This document shows, piece by piece, positions 1 through 6,379 of a stretch of 6,379 nt of DNA. The DNA is from Nocardioides sp. (GTDB lineage: Bacteria > Actinomycetota > Actinomycetes > Propionibacteriales > Nocardioidaceae): contig JAJPEO010000045.1 of assembly GCA_021166815.1 (NCBI GenBank), forward strand, positions 1-6,379, given 5' to 3'. Position 1 is the first letter of the stretch; each line of letters opens with the position of its first letter. The notes under the pieces are model-generated. The model worked only from the letters and a program-made list of their open reading frames with translations. It did no database searches and had not been told where the DNA came from. The translations under genes were made by a program, and so were the position numbers.

Positions 1-2007
1 GTCGAACGGCGCGAGGGCGTGCAGGCCGCACTGCGGCGAACCGAGGGTGCCTGCGCCGCTGCGCTCACCCGGGTGGCCACGCTCAGCGGCACCCCGACGC
101 CGGCATCAGACGTGAGCCTCGTGCGTGATCGCGTCGCGGCCGCGCGAGCCGACCTGGACAGGCTGCGGCCCGGGATCACCGAGGCCGCCGCCCAGCGCGA
201 GGGGCTCTCAAGCCTCGAGTCCGAGCTCGAGCACCTCGACACACTCGATCGGGAGTCCGAGATGCGCCGCCAGGCGATCCCGGACGAGCTGGACGGGGTG
301 CGGGCGCACCTCGAGCGGTCCGGTGAGGCCCGGCTGCTCGTCGAGGGGCTGACAGCCCGGACGGCCCAGCTGCGGGCCCGCCACGCAGCGGCAGCGCGGG
401 TCGCGGAGCTGGCTCCTCGCGTGGACGAGGCCGGCCTCCTTGCCCACGAGACCGCGCAGGCACTGGTGGCCGCCAAGGAGCGGTGGCTCGACGTGCGCGA
501 GGCGCGCCTGGAGGGCATGGCGTCGGAGATCGCCTCCGCGCTGGTCGTGGGCGACAGCTGCCCGGTCTGCGGGTCGCACGACCACCCCTCCCCCGCGTCG
601 CCGTTGCCGGGAGCGCCGGACGCTGCAGCCGAGCGCGAGGCCCGCAAGGTGGTCGACGACCTCGAAGCCACTCACGAGGCCCGGCGCGGTCACCTCAGGG
701 AGCTCGAGCAGGCCCTGGCGGTCGCCCGTGCCGAGGCGGGTCCCGCCGACGACCTGGGGTCGCTGCTCGCACAGGCCACCAGCGACCTGCAGGAGGCCGA
801 GGGTCTCGCGGCCACCGAGGACGGTCTGCGCCAGCGGTGCCAGGACCTCGCCGCCGAGCTGTCCGGCCTCGAGGCGGCCTCGACCGAGCGACGGCAGCAG
901 CGCGAGGGCCTACGCGCGCGCACGGTCGCCGTACGCCACACCCTGGACGCGTTGGACGCCGAGGTCGCCGCGCTGCTGGCCACGTGGGACTGTCCCGACG
1001 TCGTGGCGCTGGAGGCCCTGCTGGGTGCGCTGGAGTCGGCCTGCGACGCGGCGCGGGCTGCACTGTCGGAGCAGGAGGCTGCCCGTGCGGCAGCCGTGGA
1101 GGTCGACGAGCTCGCCGTCGCCGCAGCGCTGCGGGCGGGCTTCGTCGACCTCGAGGCGGCCTCCGCGGCCCTGGTGCCCGCCGACGAGGTGGTGGCGTTG
1201 ACCGCTCTGGTGGAGGAGCATGATCGTCAGGTGCGTCGGGTCCGCGAGGAGCTCGACGGCCCGGTGCTGCGTGATCTCGGCGATCCGCCGGTTCCCGACG
1301 TGCAAGGGCTCGAGGCCGAGGTCGGCCGCGCCAAGGCCCGGGCCGATCACGCGGTGCACGAGCTGGCGCGCCTCGAGACCCGGGGCACGCGCCTGGACGA
1401 CCTGCGGCAGGAGCTGGGTGAGGCCCTGGCGACGTGGCTGCCCGTGCGGCGTGAGCTCGACCTCGTGGACTCGCTCACCTCCTTCGTCGAGGGCAGGTCC
1501 GGCGACAACCGCCTGCGCATGCGCCTGTCTGCCTATGTCCTCGCCCATCGCCTCGCGCAGGTGGTCGCTGCCGCCAACACGCGCCTGTGGTCGATGAGCA
1601 GCCAGCGCTACACGCTGATCCACACCGGCCGACGGGGCGCCGGGGAGACGCGGGGCGGGCTGAGCCTGCTGGTGCGCGACGAGTGGTCGGGTGAGTCCCG
1701 TGACCCGGCCACCCTCTCGGGCGGCGAGACCTTCGTGGTGTCCCTCGCGCTCGCCCTGGGCCTGGCCGACGTGATCGGCGGGGAGGCCGGCGGCGGTGAG
1801 GTGCACACGCTCTTCGTCGACGAGGGCTTCGGTGCCCTGGACGCCGACACCCTGGACGACGTGATGGACACCCTCGACGGGTTGCGTGACGGCGGCCGGG
1901 TCGTCGGCGTGGTGAGCCACGTGGGCGAGATGCAGACGCGGATCCCCAGTCAGCTGCGCGTGCACAAGGGGCGCCAGGGCTCCCACGCCACCCTCCACCT
2001 GGGCTAG
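1..2007 (+). CDS. sbcC: Exonuclease subunit SbcC, C-terminal part (5' truncated by window)
   Basis: This is the C-terminal 668 residues of an SMC/Rad50-like ATPase; the frame is open to the left edge, so the real start is outside. In known systems SbcC pairs with the nuclease SbcD to cleave hairpins and process double-strand DNA ends in the cytoplasm. Visible residues (numbered from base 1) show, in order: an Ala/Leu/Glu/Arg-rich coiled coil; a zinc hook CPVCGSHDHP at about 187-196 (bases 559-588) with both cysteines; a returning coiled coil to about 490; a conserved block near 503-543 (NRLRMRLSAYVLAHRL, then MSSQRY); the ABC signature LSGGE at 572-576; Walker B LFVDE at 604-608 followed by GFGALD (D-loop); and a switch histidine at 640. 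The Walker A half is missing only because of the window edge. The hook and the SSQRY-type block favour SbcC over RecN or SMC. SbcD would be expected just upstream. The stop TAG is 10 bp before tldD. Confidence 0.93.
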   Translation, partial: VERREGVQAALRRTEGACAAALTRVATLSGTPTPASDVSLVRDRVAAARADLDRLRPGITEAAAQREGLSSLESELEHLDTLDRESEMRRQAIPDELDGVRAHLERSGEARLLVEGLTARTAQLRARHAAAARVAELAPRVDEAGLLAHETAQALVAAKERWLDVREARLEGMASEIASALVVGDSCPVCGSHDHPSPASPLPGAPDAAAEREARKVVDDLEATHEARRGHLRELEQALAVARAEAGPADDLGSLLAQATSDLQEAEGLAATEDGLRQRCQDLAAELSGLEAASTERRQQREGLRARTVAVRHTLDALDAEVAALLATWDCPDVVALEALLGALESACDAARAALSEQEAARAAAVEVDELAVAAALRAGFVDLEAASAALVPADEVVALTALVEEHDRQVRRVREELDGPVLRDLGDPPVPDVQGLEAEVGRAKARADHAVHELARLETRGTRLDDLRQELGEALATWLPVRRELDLVDSLTSFVEGRSGDNRLRMRLSAYVLAHRLAQVVAAANTRLWSMSSQRYTLIHTGRRGAGETRGGLSLLVRDEWSGESRDPATLSGGETFVVSLALALGLADVIGGEAGGGEVHTLFVDEGFGALDADTLDDVMDTLDGLRDGGRVVGVVSHVGEMQTRIPSQLRVHKGRQGSHATLHLG

Positions 2008-2017
2008 GTTCACCGTC

Positions 2018-3538
2018 ATGACCGCAGGCGTCCTGGACCCCACGTTTGCTGAGCTTCCGCTGCACCAGCTCGCCCAGGCGGCGCTGCAGCGCGCGGGTGA
2101 GCTGGGCGCGACCCATGCGGACTTCCGCCTCGAACGCCTGCGCCACCAGTACCTCGCCGCCCGTGACGGCGTGCTCCAGACCGCCGCGGATGCCGAGGAC
2201 CTCGGGTTCGGTGTCCGCGTGGTCCATGGCGGCGCCTGGGGCTTCGCCTCGGGGATCGTGCTGACCGAGGACGAGGCGGTGCGTGTTGCCGAGGCGGCCG
2301 TCGCCGTGGCCCGAGTGGCCGCGACCATGACGTTGCGGCCGGTCGAGCTGGCTCCGGAGCCGGTCCACGCCGGCGCCGTCTGGGTCTCCGCCTACGACGT
2401 GAACCCCTTCGACGTCGCCACTGCCGAGAAGGCCGCGCTCCTGGTCGAGTGGACTCGCCGACTGAGCGGCTCAGGACCCGTCGCGCACGCCACCTCGTTC
2501 CTGCAGCAGGTGCAGGAGAACAAGTACTACGCCGACCTCAGCGGCACCGCGACCACCCAGCAGCGCGTGCGCATCCAACCCGGCTTCGAAGCGTCTGGCA
2601 CGCACGCCACCTCCGGGGTCTTCGACACGATGGCCTCGATCGCACCGCCCGTGGGACGCGGCTGGGAGTACCTCACCGACGGCTCGTGGGACTGGGACGG
2701 CGAGCTCGCCCAGACTCCCGAGTTGCTCGCCGAGAAGCTCAGCGCCCCGAGCGTGCAGGCGGGGTCGTACGACCTGGTCATCGACCCCTCCAACCTCTGG
2801 CTCACCATCCACGAGTCGATCGGCCACGCCACCGAGCTCGACCGCGCCCTCGGCTACGAGGCCAACTACGCCGGCACCTCCTTCGCGACCTACGACCAGC
2901 TCGGCACGCTGCAGTACGGCTCCCCTGCCATGACCGTCACCGGTGACCGCACGGTCACCCACGGACTGGCCACGGTGGGCTACGACGACGAGGGCGTCGC
3001 CGCCCAGTCGTGGGACATCGTGCGCGACGGCGTGCTCGTGGGCTACCAGCTCGACCGGGCGATGGCCGCCGCGCACCCTGAGCTCAACGACGGGCGGTCC
3101 AACGGGTGTGCGTACGCCGACTCCCCCGGCCACATCCCCATCCAGCGGATGGCCAACGTGTCGCTTCAGCCCGACCCGGAGGGACCGTCGACGGACGGCC
3201 TCATCGGGTCCGTCGAGGACGGCATCTACATCGTGGGCGACAAGTCCTGGTCCATCGACATGCAGCGGTTCAACTTCCAGTTCACCGGCCAGCGCTTCTA
3301 CCGGATCCGCGACGGTCGACTCGACGGCATGCTGCGCGACGTCGCCTACCAGGCCACGACCACCGACTTCTGGAACTCCATGGAGGCCGTGGGTGGACCG
3401 GAGACCTGGGTGCTCGGCGGAGCCTTCAACTGCGGCAAGGCCCAGCCGGGACAGGTCGCCGCGGTGAGCCACGGATGTCCCTCTGCCCTGTTCCGGGGCG
3501 TCAACGTCCTCAACACGGTTGCGGAGGCAGGCCGATGA
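2018..3538 (+). CDS. tldD: TldD-type metalloprotease subunit (TldD/PmbA family)
   Basis: A 506-residue protein of the TldD/PmbA family (peptidase U62), slightly longer than the roughly 480 residues of E. coli TldD. The zinc motif is intact: H265-E266-S-I-G-H270 (bases 2810-2827), followed by the family-like ATELDRALGYEANYAGTSF. The C-terminal part carries GYDDEG at about 321-326, RMANVSLQPDP, and N-C472-GK (bases 3431-3433); this cysteine aligns with the CGKxGQ cysteine that is the third zinc ligand in E. coli TldD. The end reads HGCPSALFRGVNVLNT. In E. coli, TldD with TldE forms a cytoplasmic protease that degrades unstructured peptides, matures microcin B17 and removes the antitoxin CcdA; the substrate here is unknown. 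I chose the ATG at 2018 because it follows the previous stop by 10 bp; its only SD-like element is a weak AGG at 2006-2008, so translation may be coupled to sbcC. No signal peptide or membrane segment is seen. Confidence 0.93.
   Translation: MTAGVLDPTFAELPLHQLAQAALQRAGELGATHADFRLERLRHQYLAARDGVLQTAADAEDLGFGVRVVHGGAWGFASGIVLTEDEAVRVAEAAVAVARVAATMTLRPVELAPEPVHAGAVWVSAYDVNPFDVATAEKAALLVEWTRRLSGSGPVAHATSFLQQVQENKYYADLSGTATTQQRVRIQPGFEASGTHATSGVFDTMASIAPPVGRGWEYLTDGSWDWDGELAQTPELLAEKLSAPSVQAGSYDLVIDPSNLWLTIHESIGHATELDRALGYEANYAGTSFATYDQLGTLQYGSPAMTVTGDRTVTHGLATVGYDDEGVAAQSWDIVRDGVLVGYQLDRAMAAAHPELNDGRSNGCAYADSPGHIPIQRMANVSLQPDPEGPSTDGLIGSVEDGIYIVGDKSWSIDMQRFNFQFTGQRFYRIRDGRLDGMLRDVAYQATTTDFWNSMEAVGGPETWVLGGAFNCGKAQPGQVAAVSHGCPSALFRGVNVLNTVAEAGR
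3523..3527 (+). promoter_or_regulatory. Ribosome binding site for tldE
   Basis: A GGAGG core lies 7 bases before the ATG at 3535, inside the last codons of tldD. It fixes the start of tldE at 3535, rather than at the earlier in-frame start codons that would run back through tldD to 3106. Confidence 0.8.
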
Positions 3539-4920
3539 CCACCCCCCAGCAGCTCGTCGAGGCAGCCCTTGCTGCGAGCACGTCCCACGACTGCGTCGTG
3601 ATCGCGCGCGTGTCCACGAGCGCCAACCTCAGGTGGGCCAACAACACCCTGACGACCAACGGTGTGATGGTCTCGGCATCGCTCTCGATCGTCGCCTTCC
3701 ACCACACCGCCACCGGCGTCGCCACGGGTTCGGTCTCCGGCAGCGTGACCACGCTCGACCAGGCCCGTGCCCTGAGCGGTGCGGCCGACGCGGCTGCGCG
3801 AGGTGCCTCCGACGCCGAGGACCGTGCCGACCTGGCGGAGGGCCGCGTCTCCCCCGACTGGGAGGACGCGCCCGAGGGGACTGACATCGGGGTCTATCGT
3901 GACTTCGCCCCGGCGCTCGGCGAGGAGTTCCGGCGGGCCAGCGGTGAGGACCGCGTGCTCTACGGATTCGTCGACCACGACGTGACCACCACCTACCTCG
4001 CGACCAGCCGCGGTGTGCGCCTGCGGCACGTCCAGCCGACCGGGCACTACGCCTGCACGGCCAAGGACGCCGGCCTGACGCGCAGCGCGTGGGTCGGCGG
4101 AGCGACACGGGACTTCACCGACGTCGACGCCCACGCCATGGCGCACCAGGTCGCCCAGCGGTTGGCCTGGGGGGCACGTCGCATCGACCTTCCTGCCGGG
4201 CGCTACGACACGATCCTGCCCCCGTCCTCGGTCGCCGACCTCATGATCGACGCCTACTGGGGCGCCGGCGCCCGGGTGGCCCACGAGGGTGAGTCCGTCT
4301 ACAGCCGCCCCGGCGGCGGGACTCGCATCGGGGAGCAGATGGTGGCACCGGGCGTGCACCTCTTCTCCGACCCCGAGCACCCGGGGCTGCAGTGCCAGCC
4401 GTGGGTGAGCGCGGCCGCGTCGGACAACACCGACTCGGTCTTCGACAACGCCCTCCCCCTGACCAGGACCGACTGGATCAGGGACGGCCGGCTCGAGGCG
4501 CTGCTGCAGACCCGCCACTCGGCCGGCCTCACCGGCCAGCCCGCCACCCCGATGATCGACAACCTCGTGCTCGAGGTCGACGGCGGCACCGGCTCTGTCG
4601 AGGACCTGGTGTCCGGCACCGAGCGTGGCCTGCTCCTCACCTGCCTGTGGTACATCCGCGAGGTGGACCCGCAGTCGATGCTCCTCACCGGCCTGACCCG
4701 AGACGGCGTCTACGTCGTCGAGGACGGGGAGATCGTCGGGATGGCCAACAACTTCCGCTGGAACGAGAGCCCCATCGACCTGCTCTCGCGCTTCACCGCA
4801 GCCTCGGCGACGGTGCCGAGCTTCAGCCGCGAGTGGGGCGACGACTACTTCTCGCGGACGGCCACGCCCGCCCTGCGCGTGCCGGACTTCAACATGTCCA
4901 GCGTCGCGCAGGGCGTCTGA
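3535..4920 (+). CDS. tldE: TldE/PmbA-type protease partner subunit
   Basis: A 461-residue TldD/PmbA-family protein, close to the roughly 450 residues of E. coli PmbA (TldE). Its ATG overlaps the tldD stop (ATGA, 3535-3538), and a good GGAGG stands 7 bases upstream, so the two are almost certainly translated together. Unlike its neighbour it lacks the HExxxH zinc motif: the matching region reads [23 protein letters not shown], with a lone HE and no second histidine. This is the known division of labour, with TldD catalytic and TldE a non-metal-binding partner that shapes the shared chamber. Family-typical C-terminal segments include [18 protein letters not shown], then [20 protein letters not shown] at about 383-402 and NNFRWNESP at 405-413. 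No signal peptide or membrane helix is seen, so it is expected in the cytoplasm. It could equally be labelled pmbA. Assignment to the family is firm; the non-catalytic role is inferred from the missing motif and the pairing. Confidence 0.9.
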   Translation: MTTPQQLVEAALAASTSHDCVVIARVSTSANLRWANNTLTTNGVMVSASLSIVAFHHTATGVATGSVSGSVTTLDQARALSGAADAAARGASDAEDRADLAEGRVSPDWEDAPEGTDIGVYRDFAPALGEEFRRASGEDRVLYGFVDHDVTTTYLATSRGVRLRHVQPTGHYACTAKDAGLTRSAWVGGATRDFTDVDAHAMAHQVAQRLAWGARRIDLPAGRYDTILPPSSVADLMIDAYWGAGARVAHEGESVYSRPGGGTRIGEQMVAPGVHLFSDPEHPGLQCQPWVSAAASDNTDSVFDNALPLTRTDWIRDGRLEALLQTRHSAGLTGQPATPMIDNLVLEVDGGTGSVEDLVSGTERGLLLTCLWYIREVDPQSMLLTGLTRDGVYVVEDGEIVGMANNFRWNESPIDLLSRFTAASATVPSFSREWGDDYFSRTATPALRVPDFNMSSVAQGV

Positions 4921-4931
4921 CCCGATCGGCT

Positions 4932-4951
4932 CGCCGACGGCTCAGTCGGCG
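4932..4951. terminator. Possible bidirectional terminator hairpin between convergent genes
   Basis: A perfect 7-bp inverted repeat, CGCCGAC (4932-4938) and GTCGGCG (4945-4951), is separated by a 6-base loop. It begins 12 bases after the tldE stop and spans the gcvP stop codon (complement 4942-4944) and last two codons. A stem here could act on transcripts from both sides. There is no T-tract on either strand, so it is not a classical intrinsic terminator; U-less hairpins are reported in actinobacteria, but a stem this short could also be chance in GC-rich DNA. Confidence 0.35.
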
Positions 4952-6379
4952 TCCTCGACGAAGGCCTCCGGCGGCGGGCAGGCGCACACCAGGTGGCGGT
5001 CGCCGTACGCCTGGTCGATGCGGGCCACCGGCGGCCAGTACTTGTCGGGGTCGATGCCGGAGGGGAACACCGCCTCCTCGCGGGAGTAGGCCCGCTCCCA
5101 GTCACCGACGAGGGTGCGCGCGGTGTGGGGCGCGTGCCGCAACGGCGAGTCCTCGGCGCTCCACTCCCCCGCCTCGACCCGTGCGATCTCGCGGCGGATG
5201 GCGATCATCGCCTCGCAGAACCGCTCGATCTCGGCCAGGTCCTCGGACTCCGTCGGCTCGACCATGAGGGTGCCGGCCACGGGGAACGACATCGTGGGGG
5301 CGTGGAAGCCGTAGTCGACCAGACGCTTGGCCACGTCGTCGACCGTGACGCCGCTGCTCTTGGAGAGGTCGCGGAGGTCGAGGATGCACTCGTGGGCCAC
5401 CAGGCCGCCGTGGCCGCGGTAGAGCACCGGGAAGTGCTCGTCGAGGCGGGCGGCGATGTAGTTGGCCGACAGCACTGCCACCGCCGTGGCGCGGGTCAGG
5501 CCCTCGGAGCCCATCATCCGCATGTAGGCCCATGTGATCGGCAGGATGCCGGCGGAGCCGTACGGGGCCGCACTGATCGGGCCGATGCCCTCGCGGCGGT
5601 CGGCGTCGGGGTGCATGGCGTGGGTCGGGAGGTACGGGGCCAGGTGGGCGCGCACGGCCACGGGGCCCACCCCCGGTCCGCCGCCGCCGTGGGGGATGCA
5701 GAAGGTCTTGTGCAGGTTCAGGTGTGAGACGTCTCCCCCGAACTCACCGGGTCGTGCGAAGCCCAGCAGGGCGTTGAGGTTGGCCCCGTCGACGTAGACC
5801 TGGCCGCCGTGGGCGTGGACGGTCTCGCACAGCTGGGTGATCGAGTCCTCGTAGGCGCCGTGGGTCGAGGGGTAGGTGACCATGATCGCCGCGAGCGCGT
5901 CGGAGTGCTGCTCGCACTTGGCCTGGAGGTCCTCGAGGTCCACGGAGCCGTCGTCGGCGGCCTTGACGACCACGACCTTCATGCCGGCCATCACCGCGGA
6001 GGCCGCGTTGGTGCCGTGGGCCGAGCTCGGGATCAGGCAGATGTTGCGCTCACCCTGGCCATTGGCCTTGTGGTAGCCGCGGATCGCCATGAGGCCGGCC
6101 AGCTCGCCCTGCGAGCCTGCGTTCGGCTGGACGGAGACCTGGTCGTAGCCGGTCACCTCCGCGAGCCAGGTCCCGAGGTCCTTCACGAGCTGCGCGTAGC
6201 CGGCCGCGTCCTCGACCGGGGCGTAGGGGTGGAGGTCGGCGAAGCCGGGCAGGCTGATCGGCTCCATCTCGGTGGTCGCGTTGAGCTTCATGGTGCACGA
6301 GCCGAGCGGGATCATGCCGCGGTCCAGGGCGTAGTCGCGTCCTGCGAGGCGCTTGAGGTAGCGCAGCATCTGCGTCTCG
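4942..6379 (-). CDS. gcvP: Glycine dehydrogenase (decarboxylating), P protein, C-terminal half (5' truncated by window)
   Basis: The last 478 residues of the glycine cleavage system P protein; the complete protein is usually about 950 residues, and its N-terminal half lies past the right edge. P protein is a cytoplasmic PLP enzyme that decarboxylates glycine and passes the aminomethyl group to the lipoyl arm of H protein. Reading from the edge (first full codon 6378-6376 as residue 1): [11 protein letters not shown] then [21 protein letters not shown] at 85-92; SAHGTN with H121; VYVDGAN with D197, the expected PLP-pyridine aspartate; and NLHKTF with K224 (bases 5707-5709), the expected Schiff-base lysine, followed by a Gly-rich loop [10 protein letters not shown]. 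The tail ([37 protein letters not shown]) closely resembles the single-chain E. coli-type enzyme rather than the split GcvPA/GcvPB form. The internal ATG at 6369-6367 is not the start, since conserved sequence continues past it. It converges on tldE with 21 bp between stops. Confidence 0.95.
   Translation of the reverse strand, partial: ETQMLRYLKRLAGRDYALDRGMIPLGSCTMKLNATTEMEPISLPGFADLHPYAPVEDAAGYAQLVKDLGTWLAEVTGYDQVSVQPNAGSQGELAGLMAIRGYHKANGQGERNICLIPSSAHGTNAASAVMAGMKVVVVKAADDGSVDLEDLQAKCEQHSDALAAIMVTYPSTHGAYEDSITQLCETVHAHGGQVYVDGANLNALLGFARPGEFGGDVSHLNLHKTFCIPHGGGGPGVGPVAVRAHLAPYLPTHAMHPDADRREGIGPISAAPYGSAGILPITWAYMRMMGSEGLTRATAVAVLSANYIAARLDEHFPVLYRGHGGLVAHECILDLRDLSKSSGVTVDDVAKRLVDYGFHAPTMSFPVAGTLMVEPTESEDLAEIERFCEAMIAIRREIARVEAGEWSAEDSPLRHAPHTARTLVGDWERAYSREEAVFPSGIDPDKYWPPVARIDQAYGDRHLVCACPPPEAFVEDAD

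Noticed and set aside
1917..1924. Palindrome CCACGTGG as a possible operator
   Set aside because: It lies inside the conserved sbcC switch-histidine codon region and far from any promoter position; an 8-base palindrome is expected by chance in GC-rich sequence.
910..2328. A 472-codon open frame on the minus strand across sbcC and the start of tldD
   Set aside because: It is antisense to two well-recognised genes and crosses their junction. Its translation is low-complexity with no recognisable motif. Such frames are expected opposite GC-rich genes with G/C third positions.
3106..3534. An extended tldE start, adding 143 residues in frame upstream
   Set aside because: The extension lies entirely within tldD, its translation is Arg/Pro/His-rich shadow sequence, and the ATG at 3535 has a good GGAGG and gives the usual family length.
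4296..4304. HE residues in TldE (VAHEGE) as a possible zinc site
   Set aside because: There is no second histidine at the HExxxH spacing, and TldE/PmbA proteins are known to lack the metal site.
3346..4518. A 390-codon minus-strand frame opposite tldE, and a similar 333-codon one at 2471-3472 opposite tldD
   Set aside because: Both are antisense shadows of genes with conserved catalytic or family motifs; their Val/Gly/Arg-rich translations resemble no family I know.
4993..5727. A 244-codon plus-strand frame inside gcvP
   Set aside because: The minus strand here encodes clear P-protein sequence, including the PLP lysine. The plus-strand translation is an Ala/Gly/Val/Arg-rich by-product of GC bias.

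Overview
The window is a high-GC, tightly packed, chromosome-like stretch with four protein-coding genes and almost no intergenic DNA. The strong G/C bias at third codon positions, the long spurious antisense frames and the protein sequences themselves all suggest a high-GC Gram-positive actinobacterium. A Nocardioides-like or related organism is my guess from general resemblance, not something the sequence proves.

Layout: (1) 1-2007 on the plus strand is the C-terminal part of an SbcC-type exonuclease subunit. It holds a zinc hook, the distal coiled coil and the C-terminal ABC-ATPase half; the N-terminus lies off the left edge. (2) 2018-3538 on the plus strand is a TldD-type metalloprotease subunit with an intact HExxxH motif. 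(3) 3535-4920 on the plus strand is its TldE/PmbA-type partner, whose ATG overlaps the TldD stop codon. (4) 4942-6379 on the minus strand is the C-terminal half of the glycine cleavage system P protein (GcvP), convergent with the first three genes and cut off by the right edge at its N-terminal side.

The three plus-strand genes are spaced 10 bp apart and then overlapped by 4 bp, so they are probably co-transcribed, at least in part. TldD and TldE are expected to form one heteromeric protease, which fits their translational coupling. SbcC works with SbcD (not in the window) in DNA double-strand-end processing, and GcvP works in glycine decarboxylation. I see no functional link between these and the protease. 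The only non-coding stretches are 10 bp and 21 bp long. The second lies between the convergent stop codons, next to a small inverted repeat that may help transcription end.

I found no mobile element, tRNA, rRNA, CRISPR array, RiPP precursor or other sign of a new system. This looks like ordinary core chromosome, and the findings are scored accordingly.
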